64,000 nt of DNA from Pomphorhynchus laevis (lineage: Eukaryota > Acanthocephala > Palaeacanthocephala > Echinorhynchida > Pomphorhynchidae): the NCBI GenBank assembly GCA_012934845.2, contig WNNJ02002392.1:36360-100359 (forward strand), written 5' to 3'. This document shows positions 30,798-42,702 of this stretch, piece by piece (within the stretch, counting starts at the first letter, position 1; every line of letters starts with the position of its first letter). Both the position numbers and the translations under genes were made by a program. Under the pieces are notes generated by a model, which was not told where the DNA came from, ran no database searches, and saw only the letters and a list, made by a program, of their open reading frames with translations.

Positions 30798-33700
30798 AAT
30801 GGCGACGAGGGTGCACTGATAAAAATTATACAGCGACATCAGATATTATTGGAATTATTGGCTGCCAAGCAGATCGATGAATCAACGGAAGTGAAATCAG
30901 TAAATGCGGCGTTTAGATCATATCACCATTTAAAAGAAGTTTGGAATCATTACGTAGAGCAGATCACCCATCATTTCAATGCACACAGAATAAATGGCGA
31001 GGAGCAAAAAAAGTATTATTATTGGCATGGATTGGCACCCATACATATAAGCTTCTAGTTCATCTTACGGCTGGTCAAAAGCTAGTAGATCTTTATTATC
31101 TAGAGATTATCGATATTTTAGCCGCTCACTACCAACGGATTATACATTGCGGCAGCCCTTTTCAAGTTCAGCTAATGTGAGATGGTATCCAACGATTCTT
31201 ACGCGAATTGGTTGACACGACTAAAATAATTAGCATGGCCATGTCGATTTTTTAACTCACAGATCACAAATAAGCAAGAAACGATAGAATAACGTCTTCG
31301 AGATCACGTAATTATATAAACACCACATGTCTAGATACGAAATTCCATATTGCCACTGGCCAATCCTACATTTAAAGACGTTATAAGAATTTGTCACACC
31401 CATGAATTAATACATCACACTCAAAGGATATATCCGACAAACACACAACTCCTCCAGCCATATTTGGTAAAATGATTTTTGAAGCAGTTAATGTACACCT
31501 TGTTCGAAAAAAAACTGAAGAGTACAACGTGGAGTAAGTACGCGTCGACTGATAAATGCCGAAAATGCAATCTTATGCATTCTAAACAGTCTAGATGTTC
31601 GGCAGAGAACAAGGTTTGTCGAGAATGTCAACCAAAAGATCATTTCGCAGCATGTTGTTGGGAACGGAAATATCAGTCGAATCGAAACGACATAAGGGAA
31701 ATTGAACAGAAGTCTGAAGAAGAAATGCTGAAATGTCTAAACACAGTGGCAGGAAGAAATTGGAAATAATTGACGGTTAAGGTTGCCATCAATGGAGTAT
31801 GAACTGAAATGGAATTCGACATCGACACGAGTGTTTCGGTGATTTTTGATACCTTGTGGAAGAAGATTGGCTGTCCAAAATTAAGTATTACGAAATATCT
31901 GAAAACATACGGATGAAGTATTTTAAAACCATTGGGATTGTATACAGTTACGATACAACTCGATAATCAGCAGCAACATGCTATAACCACAGTTATGGAA
32001 TCTGTAAAATCACCATTATTCGGATACCCTCGGACTAAAGCATTTAATTTGATATTACTGGAATGTGTTCGAAATAAACTGTTCTGAAAATGAACAAGCA
32101 AGTAGTTTAACATCACAGGTAGATGGTCAAGGAATAATTTTTGAATTATGTAGAAAGTATCCCCAACTCTTTAATAACAGATTGGAATGTGTAAAAAATT
32201 TAAAACTAGCTGTAAGGACGGACGCCATTCCACGTTGCTGGAATAGTCGCTGAATTCTTTTTGCACTAAAGTCAGCAGTCGAGGCTCAATTGGAGAAACT
32301 GGTGACAGACGCATTCTTAAAGAAATTATACACGGCGAGTGAAGAAAATGATTGGGCTGCGCCAATAGTAGTTGTAAGAAAACCAAACGGAGACGTGAGA
32401 ATTTTGGGTTGATTTTCGAGTCGCAATTAATCCATAATTGCGAATGGATTCTTACGTTATTCCGGCGTGGGAAGACATAAGTACCAGAATCTCCGGAAGA
32501 TGTAGATATTCAGTATTGAATTTGAAAGACCCGTATTTACAGCTACCGGTTGACGATTAAGTGCAGAAGTTCCTCACAATTGCCACACATAATGGTTAAT
32601 TTAAGTACACAAGATTACCGTTCGGAATAAGTAATGATCCAATTATATTTCAACAATTTATTGATAAAGTTTTAGACAGAGTTCCTAATGTAACAGCATA
32701 TTTGGACGTATTATCGTAACTGGTACTGACATCAAAGACCATATGAAGAATCTGGAGCAGGTTTTCATTAAACTTGATCAAGTAGAAATTCATGTAAACA
32801 AAGATAAGTGTCTTTTTTTGTAAGATTAAATTGATTCTGTGCCATTTACTAAAATCGATAGGGTACATCCGAGCAAGAAACGAACAGAAGCAATTTAGAA
32901 TATGCCACTACCAAAAATAAGACTGATTTACGTTCATTTCTAGGAGCAGTAAATTTCATAAATCATTTTGTACCCTTGCAATCAAGGCGCTGGAGTTTAT
33001 ATGAGTTAAGTGGTCAAAAATCAAAATGGACTTGCGGCTCAATATAATAGAAGGCCTTCAGAGTAGTAAAAAAAAGCGCTGTTAGACTCAAGAGTCTTGC
33101 AAATTTACAACCCAAATAGCCAAATTCATTTAGCATGTGGCGCGAGTAAATATGGAGGGGATGCAGTATTGTTTTTAGCACGCCTATATTGTTGGTGACC
33201 ATCATTAAGCAGCGATACTGAAAAGTATATTGGTAGATGCACGTGTTGTCAAAAAAAGCGTCCACGTTGCTAAGATCAACCACTTTATCGGTGGAATATA
33301 TCATGTGCGGCATTAAAACGATTACAAGTAGATTTTGCTGGACCGATCAACGGAATTTGGTTTCTAATCGCAATGAACCAATATACAACGTGGCCATAAG
33401 TGCTACCAGTTAAAAGTACTAGCTCTCTGGAGACAATTGGGAAATTAACGGAAATATTCACACGTTTGGTAATAGCGCAGGAGATTGTGTCAGATAATGG
33501 ATCACCTTTTTAAACGTATGAGTTTGAAATTTTTTACGAGGCTAACGACATGCATCACTTAAGAGCGTTCCCTTATCATCAACAAACAAATAGAATCGTA
33601 GAAAGATTTGTTAGCACTTTTAAAAGAGTAAAACTGGCAAACACAGACAAATCCAAAGAACAATTAGCAATTATGCAATTATTGATGGCATAGCGAAATT

Positions 33701-34026
33701 CACCTCAAGCGACCACTGAAAAAGCACTGGCAAAATTAATGTATGGAATGAAACTCGATACTATTTGGAATAGACTGCGCCCTACAATGAAAAATACAGT
33801 ACGTCTAAATTGAAAATAAAACAGAAGCGGCACGATACCTCTGCAAAATATCAAGAGTTCGTTAAGAATGAAACCGTATGGGTAAAAGATATAGGATCTG
33901 GATTGTGGAAACCAGGAATAATAGTTAGCTGACTAGAATGAACTTTGTACTTGACAAATACTGGAGAAAATATAAAACGAAGTAATGTTAATGACATGAA
34001 ATGCAGGAAAATGTCATTCAACATCG

Positions 34027-34373
34027 TGACTCAAGAACCGCGGAGCACGATGTGGATACTAACAATACTAGTAGGAATTTTGATAGACCAGATAATTTGG
34101 ACAATCAGCCAGAAGCTTTTACAGAGCGTCGACTAAGTACCGTGTATGAAGAATACCTGTACGCTACGATCAACTTTTAGAAGAGAGAGAAAGAAGAGAT
34201 GTGATTATAGCCACCAAGCATTCAATGCGACAATAGCGGTTGAGTGTAATAGCGGCGAACACTATTTTTGTATTAAATGACCGTTCAAATTTTTTCATGT
34301 TGAAATATATACTCAACAAGTTTCAATTTATTTTGTTGTGGTAAGAGTCAATTTACTAAATGGAAATATTACA
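34027..34373 (+). repeat. Right LTR of the Ty3/gypsy-like fossil
   Basis: 347 bp starting TGACTC and ending ATTACA, the same length as the left LTR. No target-site duplication is evident in the flanks. Confidence 0.75.
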
Positions 34374-34382
34374 ACCATATCA

Positions 34383-37300
34383 TCATAATAAAAAATATTT
34401 TCTTAAATAATACATACAACTACTAAAAAAAACTTAATAATAAGACACGATAGAAAAGAAAACAAGTAAATATAGTAAAATTAGTCTAAAAATTAGACCA
34501 CCCAGGGTATTTTACCCCCCCCCGACGAATCCAATCAAGGCAGACAATACTCGTTAATCGCTAGATGAGGAGCTTGAGAAACCTTAGTATTTGCTCTGGG
34601 GGACGTCTTCTTGAGAAGAAGACTAATCTCGAGATAACCCAAGTACCCAGACAGATAATGAGCCCGTTTTATAGTCCATATAGCTCTCTTGAGGATACGT
34701 TTGAGTCTATCCAGGTCAGCTTTCGCTGACCAGTTCACCGTAATGGTGAACCCCAGGTATCTTACTTGGCTTGTGAAGGTAGGGAGCGGTTGATTAGTCA
34801 AAATTGGAGAAAGAGCTGAGAGTGATAATCTCTTCAATTTTTTATTTGTGGCAGGGGCGCCATGAAAGACGACCACCTGCGATTTCGAGGAGTTCTTCAA
34901 AATAGGATTGAAGAAGGTTAACTGGTTTTTTAATCTTAAAAAGAAACGGCTGTGTCCGATACTACATCTTTGCACTTGCATCCAGAGAACAGGGCTGTGG
35001 TATCATTAGTGTTTACCACTAGATGTTGATCGCGTTTACAATTTTTTTGTATAGTTTAATAGAGGCAGCGAGATACAAGCTTGGAGAAAGTGGGAAACAT
35101 TGAAGCACACCCGTAGTAGGGTAGAACTGACGCGCATCAGGGTCGTCTTCATAGGAGAATCGCTTGTCGAGCAATAATATCTCCACCCTGTTAATAATTA
35201 TCGGAGGCAACACGATGGACCTGATAGAGGAGATAACGAAGGGAATGGAGATACCGTCAAATGTAGCAAAAAAGTCAAGGAAAACAGCCACAGCATGTTG
35301 ATGGCTATTATCCCGACAAAACTGAATGCACTTCACCTATTGCTGAAAGGACCAAGTGATCTTTTACGTACCCATTAAAATCTGGTGGGATTAAATTTCG
35401 CCTACTTAGATGGTCGCGGATTTTACGCGCGAGCGCTTTTTCGTAAATGGAGATGAGGGAGTTTTGTATCGAAATGGGCCCCAGATCTTAAGAACATGTA
35501 ATCGATTTTTTTGGTAAAAATACGAAACGGCTGATATTTATGCCAGCAGTGTCGGACGGGGATGCTAATAGCATTGTGATGGCGATTTCCTTTCTCTTAC
35601 TGTCTGTCAAAAGCTGACAGACCCGAGTGAAGAGTGGCGCATGGGATTTGGAGGTACGCGGGAGTGGGCCCCAGGAGTTAAGGATATCTGTAACAGATAA
35701 GTCACTACTCCTTAAATCACACCAAGGCTGAATTTGTTGGGTTGATTGAGTTGCTTCATAATTATGTAGGGATAGTGACTCCTCTAAAACTTTATCAAGG
35801 CCTATACTACCAATCCAGCCTAGTGCTATATCCTTCCAACAGACAAACTTCTCCTTCTTGAACAACTTCCAAAGGAAAACTGACTCTATCCTTCTCCAGC
35901 TGGAACCTATATCTAGTGCTCCAGTATTCATTCGAGATGGCCTGCCTGGCGGAAACAGAGACATTGGGAAGACGTAGCATTTTAGCCAAAACCTTGAGTT
36001 TTGTTGGAGTGGGATTGTAAATATGACCTTTATAGGTAGTCGAAAGAAACGCGGTAGCTTGCGAAGAGAGGTAGGAATTAAATTCGGTCAAACTCTCATT
36101 CCCAATTTTTGGGAAGTTGGATATATGCCTGGAAGAACGCTACTCTGATAGGATCAAAGTGAAACCTCCTTCGAAGCAACGTATCTTCATCTATCCGCCA
36201 GCGAATTAGGTCATGAGAGGTGGTCAGTTGTTGGCACGACTGCTCCGTGTAGATGGGTTTCAACAACCACATCCTATGAAGCAGTAATATATCGAGGAGA
36301 GAATTAGTTGTTGAGCAATGAAAAGTAGGGGACGGTGGTTTGTGAATGAAATAGTCGTTCCTGACTCTGCGGAGCTTTGCATTAATCCAACGACCAGTTA
36401 TGACGTTGAAATCATCAAGCAACATGTCATAGCCACTACCTAAAATACGATCCAGCAGATCACGGTTCGTGAATTTCCCCTGGACGGATGTAGATATTGG
36501 CTATACTGATGCGTTTACCGTTCTTACATAGTGAAATAGCTAAACAATACAGGGCTGGACAAGAGTGGTTTAACAGTAGGGAAGATCTTAAAGAGCATTT
36601 AACTATGGTTAGAAGACCTTGAGATGAAGATGAGTAAGGTGAGGTTATGTACGGAGTATAGTGGGTGTAGATGTGCTTTGAGATAAATCGAGTAATGTCC
36701 TGGGGGAGACGGATAGACCGCGTCTCCTGAAGGACTATGACATCTGCATCTCTACCAGATAAAAATCTAAGGGCAGAAACATTTCCCGAATTCCACTGAA
36801 AGATATTAAGTGAAAAAGGCTTCCGATTATTCTGCATTGTAGCGGATTAGCTAGAAGCGGATAGTCATCCTTAGTTGGAACCAGAGGTGGAAAGGTCTCT
36901 ATTCCCACTCCCAGTCGCAACCTCAGAATTCAATTGCCCCCGGGTATTATCTTCATTTCCATCCTGTAAAGACAACGCTTTACCCTTCTTTAGAAGGCGT
37001 ACTGGAGATAAGTTATTTAAGTTATGCGCAGACGCATTCCTCTTGTTAGATTTAGGTGCTGCAACCAGGGGTGACAGTACTAAGACATTCGAAGTAGTAT
37101 TTTGTTTAAAAAGCGTCCCAATCAATGAGGTGATCATTTTTTGCATTACTGCTTGACGTCAAGCAATACTGCTTGACGATTTGAGTCAATTAGTCTAATA
37201 ATGCCCAGGTCCGAGAGACGGCTGGAAGCTGTTAAGCTGGATGATGTGACGAAGGTCTGTTTTGGGTTTAAATTAAAATCATTAGAGCTAATGTGTATTT

Positions 37301-38003
37301 TCTTATATTCATTGAAAAGTTTGCATTTTCTTGACCACGCCGGGTATGACCCTCCGTAATTGATACAGACAGGTGTATTAATACAATTGTTCATGTAAAT
37401 GCAGTCATTTATTTTGCATAATCCGCAATAGGAGGAGTTACCACAGTTAGAGCACCAATGCCCCCATTTATGGCATTTTGCGCGATGCGTGAACGTGTAT
37501 TCGTCAGTTCCAATGTGAGTAAATTTAATGTTGCAACCCATAAAGGGATTGCAACTTGATTTTGCTATGAGCTCTGCATTGTCAACTGGTGTTGATGCAA
37601 ACGCTATCGGCAGCGGGTTGCCACTCTTCCCTTTTAAAAATCTTATATTGTTAAGATTAAAACTTTTTTCAAATACACTCAGATCGTCAACTCCAATTTA
37701 TGGAGGAAGATTGGAGATTTTGATTGATGCATTGATAAGCTTATTTTGTATGTCACATAGTGAGCTGGAATGCTTATTGGTAAATTTAGTAAATTCTTCT
37801 GCTAAACCTGAAGATACGAGCGATAGTCTAACTTCAAATTCATAATATCTGATAGAGTTACACATGACACGGATTTTATATAAGTTTGTAAAATCCCTCA
37901 GAAAAATTGTATAAATTTTTGATCTTTCAATCGGCATTTTAAACTTAATATAGATCGGGTTGGCCAGCTTTCTCGCAGGGGGAGTTTCCCATGCAAGGAA
38001 CAA
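34383..38003 (-). mobile_element. LINE family J, copy 1 (Jockey-like), near full length but decayed
   Basis: Antisense relative of the element at 38.0-42.1 kb. On the minus strand, ORF1 pieces (37146-38003) carry a zinc-knuckle region CHKWGHWCSNCG. ORF2 pieces follow from 36837 with LNIFQWNSGNVSALRFLSG, the endonuclease DADVIVLQETRS, a decayed GDFN-equivalent, then RT blocks (VAVFLDFFATFDGISIPFV, GVLQCFPLSPSLY) and the C-terminal YLGFTITVNWSAKADLDRLK. Many stops and frame changes. Its 3' end approaches the right LTR of the gypsy fossil. Protein identity to the plus copy is high enough to align by eye throughout. Confidence 0.8.
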
Positions 38004-38395
38004 TCAAAAACATTACTAACCTTGTCATTGGATTTGTTGTCATACTTTACCTCATGTTCATATTTTCCGCTGGAATTTTGCTTGAATTTCCAATGATTTC
38101 GTTATTGTTTGATCGCTCCGACAGTAACATTTGCACACTCGGTAACATTTTTTTGAAATTTCATCCATATCATCGGTGTGGTGAAGTTGACAACGTGTAC
38201 CGGGATCGCTTGTGTTTAATATTATGGGGTGCTGTATATTATTGGAGTTTTAAACAGATACAATGTCGGAGCTATCAAACGATAACAGCAAAAATTATTC
38301 AAAAATCAACGATAATCCTACAAAAAAAGGCAAATTAAAGGTAAATCTAACTACAGATCCAAATAACAAGGTTAGTAATTTTTCTATGGTATCAG

Positions 38396-39466
38396 GTGAT
38401 GGGAGGTGCTTCCCCCATTCCTAAATTAAAGAATTTGCTAATAATTAAAGTTAAGAAACCGACTGAAAAACATGATCTCTACAACAAATTTTTGAGATCC
38501 TTCACCAAACAGTTTCAGAACAGGGTTCTATTTAACTCTGTTAGGTTACACCCTGCGGAGGTGAAGATATCTTTTGTCTCGAATGACCTTGCCGCAAACT
38601 ACATGGAGTACTTCTCCGCCAATTTAGCTGAATATGGTGAAATTTCATCCAAGCCTATCCTAGCATCGCTAAAAGTTTCAAATCTTCCCTGCTCAATGGA
38701 AGAAGAAGATATACGTTCTTTTATGGAAACATTCAAAGTCACCAATCTGAGGTCAATCCGGGGTAAGGACGGGAACCCTATCCCGGTTGGCTTTTGCAAT
38801 GCTCCCGTAAATATTGCTGAATCCCTGTCTAATTCTACGTCGAATCCCTTTATGGGTTTTAATATTAAATTCACGATCACAGAGAGGGATGATCTGACCT
38901 ATCCCCACTGCAGCCGGTGTCACAAATGGGGACACTGGGCCTCCAGCTGCAGTGGGACCCTTTCCTGTGGGGTCTGTAGCTCCACCAGCTGTCCATCTCT
39001 TACAACTACGGATCGCTGTGATGCCCCCCTTTCCTGCTCGAATTGCGGGGGGTGCCATCCTGCTTGGAGCAGGAAATGCTCTCTATTCAAAGAATATAGA
39101 CAATTATTCTTGTTGAAACCGCCCAATCCGGCCAAGTCCTTCGCGGTCGCTGCAGCTCCACGTATGGATGACGCTGACATTCTACGGATTATCGACTTAA
39201 AGACTTCGAATGCTCTTCGGCAGATGGAGGAGTTAGTACGCTCCATCCTAACCGTTATCGGGACTAATCCTGTGCTTCCTGTTTCCTCGGTTCCGGAGTC
39301 GAAAAAAAGAGGGGCTTCAGCCCATGCCGTTCCCCCGCTCAAGATTGGGAAGCTAATCCAACAGAAGACTAATAGGGGAAATGAAGATACTGCCCAGGGG
39401 CAAGTACCTTCCTTGGAGGAGGCTAGTGGTGGGAAGGGCAACCTTCCTGCACCTAGTTTTGTCTAG
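38396..39466 (+). CDS. ORF1 (Gag-like nucleic-acid-binding protein) of LINE J copy 2
   Basis: 356 codons. ORF1 proteins of Jockey-type LINEs coat the element RNA and act as chaperones in the ribonucleoprotein. The N-terminal half (IPKLKNLLIIKVKKPTEKHD onward) has a basic, RRM-like character. A Cys/His cluster lies at about residues 170-230, with CSRCHKWGHWASSC, CGVCSSTSC and CSNCGGCHPAWSRKC, resembling two or three zinc knuckles. The C-terminus is basic and Pro/Gly/Ser-rich. An upstream ATG at 38263 opens a frame (MSELSNDNSKNYSK) that stops just before the homologous region in another phase, so the true start may lie there with a one-base frame change near 38396. Copy 1 shares the conserved core but not this start. 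Confidence 0.8.
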   Translation: MMGGASPIPKLKNLLIIKVKKPTEKHDLYNKFLRSFTKQFQNRVLFNSVRLHPAEVKISFVSNDLAANYMEYFSANLAEYGEISSKPILASLKVSNLPCSMEEEDIRSFMETFKVTNLRSIRGKDGNPIPVGFCNAPVNIAESLSNSTSNPFMGFNIKFTITERDDLTYPHCSRCHKWGHWASSCSGTLSCGVCSSTSCPSLTTTDRCDAPLSCSNCGGCHPAWSRKCSLFKEYRQLFLLKPPNPAKSFAVAAAPRMDDADILRIIDLKTSNALRQMEELVRSILTVIGTNPVLPVSSVPESKKRGASAHAVPPLKIGKLIQQKTNRGNEDTAQGQVPSLEEASGGKGNLPAPSFV

Positions 39467-39499
39467 GTAGGCAATCCCCCATCCAACTAATCCATCACA

Positions 39500-41950
39500 T
39501 TGCAGAGTACTCGTGAGCCTTTTTCACTGAATATCCTTCAGTGGAACTCGGGAGGTGCTTCCGCCCTTAGACTTCTATCTGGTAGAGATGCAGATGTTAT
39601 AGTCCTTCAGGAGACGCGGTCTATCCGTCTCCCCCAGGACATTACTCGATTTATCCCAAAGCATATTTGTTCCCACTATACTCCGTACATAACCCCACCT
39701 CACTCCTCTTCATCTCAAGGACTCTTGACCTTAGTTAAGTGCTCCTTAAGGTCTTCCCTCCTATTAAACTACTCATGTCCAGCCCTTTCTTGTTTAGTAG
39801 TTTCACTCAGTAAGAACGGTAAACGCATAAGTCTAGCCAATATCTACATCCGTCCAGGGGAAATTCACAAGAACCGTGACCTTCTGGATAGCATTATTGA
39901 CAGCGGTTATGACATGTTACTTGGAGATTTCAACGACAGAACTGGTCGTTGGATCAATGCAGCACTTCGCAGAGCTAGGAACGGTTATCTTATTCACAAA
40001 CCCCCGTCACCTACCTTTCATTGCACATCAACAAATTCTATCCTCGACATTTTACTGCTTCACTCGAGGTGGTTGTTAAAACCCTTCTGCACGGAGCAGT
40101 CGCGCCAGCAATTGTCCACCTCTCATGACCTAATTCGTTGGAGGATTGAGGAAGATATGTTGCTTCGAAGGAGGTTTCACTTTGATCCGATCAGAGTGGC
40201 CCTCTTTCAAGCGGCTATCCAACTCTTTCCCTTAATAGGAAATGAGAGTTTGACCAAATTTAATACCTACCTCTTTTCGCAAGCTACCGCGATTCTATCG
40301 ACTACCTATAAAGGTCGTATATACAATCCCACTCCGACAAAACTCAAGGTCCTAGCAAAATTACTGAACCTCCCTAATCTCTCTGCTTCCGCCGAACAGG
40401 CTCTCTCGAATGAATACTGGAGCACTAGATACAGGTTCCAGCTGAGTAGGGATAGGACGAGTATAGCTCGCCTTAATCCTTCTCAGTCTTCCTTTTGGAA
40501 GATTTTCAAGAAGGAGAAGTTTGTTTGCTGGAAGGATAGAGCATTGCGTTGGATAGGGAATGTAGGCCTTGATAAAGTTTTAGAGGAGTCACTGGCCCTA
40601 CACAACTATGGAGCCACTCTATCACCTCAACCAATCCCGCCTTGGTGTAACTTCAGGAGTAGGGATCTATCTGTTACGGATATCCTTAACTCCTGGGGTC
40701 CACTCCCGGGCATCTCCAAATCCGTCGTTCCACTTTCCTCTCGGGTCTGTCAGCTTTTGACAGCTGATCAGAGAAGGGAGGTGGCCGTCACAATGCTTTT
40801 AGCCTCCCCATCCGATGTAGCAGGCATCAATATTAGTAAGCGTGTTTTTATTCCTAAGAAAAAATCCTGCTCATGCCCTAAAGATCTGCGACCCATTTCG
40901 ATTCAAAATGCCCTCGTGTCGATTTACGAAAAAGCGCTTGCGCGTAAAATCCGCGACCATTTAAGTAGGCGTAATTTGATCCCTCCAGGTTTTCATGGGT
41001 TCGTCAAAGGTCGCTCGGTTCATTCAGCAGTTGGTGAGGTGGAGCAGTTTTGTCGGGATAATAGCCATCGTCTAGTTGTGGCTGTTTTCCTTGACTTTTC
41101 TGCTGCATTTGACCGCATCTCCATTCCTTTTGTGATCTCTTCTCTCAGGTCCCTCGGGTTGCCTGCGAGAATTTTGAACAGAGTGGAGATCCTGTTGTTT
41201 ACCAAGCGATTTTACTATGAAGACGACCCTGATGCGCGTCAGTTCTACCCTATTACGGGTGTACCTCAAGGATCCCCACTTTCTCCTATCTTATATCTTG
41301 CTGCCTCTATTAAACTATTCAAAATATTTAAACGCGAACAACGTCTTGTGGTGTACGCTGATGACACCACAGCACTGTTCACTGGGCACAGGTGTAAAGA
41401 CGTAGTCTCTGACATCAGCCGTTTCTTTTTAAGATTAAAAGATCAGTTACCCATATCCAACCTTATTTTAAACTCAGCTAAATCGCAGGTGGTTGTCTTT
41501 CATGGCACACCTGCTACAAAGAAAAAACTTAAGAGATTAGCACTCTCTGCGCTCTCCTCCATATTTGCCTCTGAACCACTTCCCACCTTCACAAGTCGAG
41601 TAAAATACCTGGGGTTCACTGTTACGGTGAACTGGTCGGCGAAAGCTGACCTGGATAGACTCAAACGTATCCTGAAGAAAGCTAGGTGGGCCCTGAAACG
41701 GGCTCAGCATCTGTTATTGAAAGGGAAAACCCAGGTGCGCCTTTGGGGTACCTGGGCTATCTCGGGACTTGTCTTCTTTTCAAGAGGACGTCCCCCAGAG
41801 CAAAGGCTAAGGTTTCTTGAGCTCCTCGTCTCTCGTTTACCCAGCATAGTCCGCGCCGATTGGATTCTTCGGGGGGTGAAAGACCCCGGGTGGTTCAGTC
41901 GGAAGGCGGCGTGTTGGATCGGTTGGGGGCTCAGATCCCCCTGGACCTGA
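39500..41950 (+). CDS. ORF2 (endonuclease and reverse transcriptase) of LINE J copy 2
   Basis: 816 codons with no interruption. Residues 1-230 form an APE-type endonuclease: LNILQWNSGG, DADVIVLQETRS (catalytic Glu), LANIYIRPGE, MLLGDFNDRTGRW (GDFN), SILDILLL and TSHDLIRW (SDH-equivalent). The RT spans about 440-700: LRPISIQNALVSIYEKAL, HGFVKGRSVHSAV, VAVFLDFSAAFDRIS, GVPQGSPLSPILY, VVYADDTTALF (catalytic DD) and LGFTVTVNWSAKADLDRLKR. The tail is short (SRLPSIVRADWILRGVKDPG) with no RNase H. All catalytic motifs are present, so it could be functional or recently active. It follows ORF1 by 33 bp in a different frame. The length is slightly below typical Jockey ORF2 proteins. Confidence 0.9.
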   Translation: MQSTREPFSLNILQWNSGGASALRLLSGRDADVIVLQETRSIRLPQDITRFIPKHICSHYTPYITPPHSSSSQGLLTLVKCSLRSSLLLNYSCPALSCLVVSLSKNGKRISLANIYIRPGEIHKNRDLLDSIIDSGYDMLLGDFNDRTGRWINAALRRARNGYLIHKPPSPTFHCTSTNSILDILLLHSRWLLKPFCTEQSRQQLSTSHDLIRWRIEEDMLLRRRFHFDPIRVALFQAAIQLFPLIGNESLTKFNTYLFSQATAILSTTYKGRIYNPTPTKLKVLAKLLNLPNLSASAEQALSNEYWSTRYRFQLSRDRTSIARLNPSQSSFWKIFKKEKFVCWKDRALRWIGNVGLDKVLEESLALHNYGATLSPQPIPPWCNFRSRDLSVTDILNSWGPLPGISKSVVPLSSRVCQLLTADQRREVAVTMLLASPSDVAGINISKRVFIPKKKSCSCPKDLRPISIQNALVSIYEKALARKIRDHLSRRNLIPPGFHGFVKGRSVHSAVGEVEQFCRDNSHRLVVAVFLDFSAAFDRISIPFVISSLRSLGLPARILNRVEILLFTKRFYYEDDPDARQFYPITGVPQGSPLSPILYLAASIKLFKIFKREQRLVVYADDTTALFTGHRCKDVVSDISRFFLRLKDQLPISNLILNSAKSQVVVFHGTPATKKKLKRLALSALSSIFASEPLPTFTSRVKYLGFTVTVNWSAKADLDRLKRILKKARWALKRAQHLLLKGKTQVRLWGTWAISGLVFFSRGRPPEQRLRFLELLVSRLPSIVRADWILRGVKDPGWFSRKAACWIGWGLRSPWT

Positions 41951-42085
41951 GGCCATAGAAGAAGAAAAGAGTTAGAAGACTGAAGAGCTACTGACTTTCT
42001 ATTGTTGTGTCTAATCTGGTTTATTGCATGTTTCTTCTTTTTTTGTGTAGTTAAGAAAGTCTTTATTATTATTATATTATTGACG

Positions 42086-42700
42086 TAGAGAAAGATTGTC
42101 GATGTTTTTTATTATATTTAACTTATTCTCGACAAGCACCTTTTAGACCACGTATAAGCTACCGCCTGCCCGCGAGCTGGATTCGACCAGCAGGGCAACT
42201 TCATTTGGTCCACTGCTAGAATTTAAAGCTGAAATATACAAATAGATTAAGTTTAATTTAGTGTGTCCGGCTCCTCAAGTAAATGCAGAATGAAAATATG
42301 CCTCTAATAAGGGACACTGTGGAAACCGGTACTACAATTTGGATTTTTATTCTGATAGATATTTATTCTGACCTAAAACAAACGTCAATTTCAGATCGTC
42401 ACTCAATCGGCTTCGGCTAAGTTTGTTACAATACATATCTCGTATTATTTGCAGTGTCAGCAAATAAAACGTGACTTTAAAACTAAGACCACAATTTATT
42501 CTTAAAATAATGATTTCATATTCAGCTTGGTTATAACTACTTACAATATAAAGCAAAGAAGACAATTTCGTAATACCTGATTACAATCTAGTAATACCTA
42601 ATTCAAATTGTCGATAATATGTATACTTTACCATTTGCACAACTAATTACAATAAAAAATCATATCTGAATACAATCAAACGACAGCGCAATTAACTACA
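42086..42700. other. Non-coding spacer
   Basis: About 600 bases of AT-rich to moderately AT-rich sequence. A GC-richer patch (about 42140-42210) reads CCGCCTGCCCGCGAGCTGG, but no RNA or coding feature is evident. Confidence 0.4.
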
Positions 42701-42702
42701 TA

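Larger units (their letters stand above)
30451..34373 (+). mobile_element. Ty3/gypsy-like LTR retrotransposon fossil
   Basis: A 3.9 kb element bounded by two direct LTRs (30451-30797 and 34027-34373). A GGCGACGAGG primer-binding-site-like stretch lies just inside the left LTR. Recognisable parts in order are a Gag region with a Cys/His knuckle domain (to about 31770), an aspartic-protease region (about 31780-31900), RT (about 32380-32830) and integrase (about 33330-33800). No envelope gene is evident. The order protease-RT-integrase is that of Ty3/gypsy. It is a broken fossil with many breaks and is shorter than usual for the family. The divergence between the LTRs suggests it is old. A J-family LINE begins within about 10 bp of its right end. 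Confidence 0.8.
38004..42085 (+). mobile_element. LINE family J, copy 2 (Jockey-like), both main ORFs open
   Basis: Lies head-to-head with copy 1 (38003 is the start of that copy's ORF1). It contains a 5' region (38004-38395), ORF1 (38396-39466), a 33-bp gap, ORF2 (39500-41950) and a short 3' UTR ending in (TTATTA)n near 42055-42085. No target-site duplication could be picked out with confidence. It is the best-preserved LINE in the window. Confidence 0.82.

Noticed and set aside
38920-39441. 173-codon minus-strand ORF opposite J ORF1
   Set aside because: Antisense shadow of a conserved Gag-like frame.
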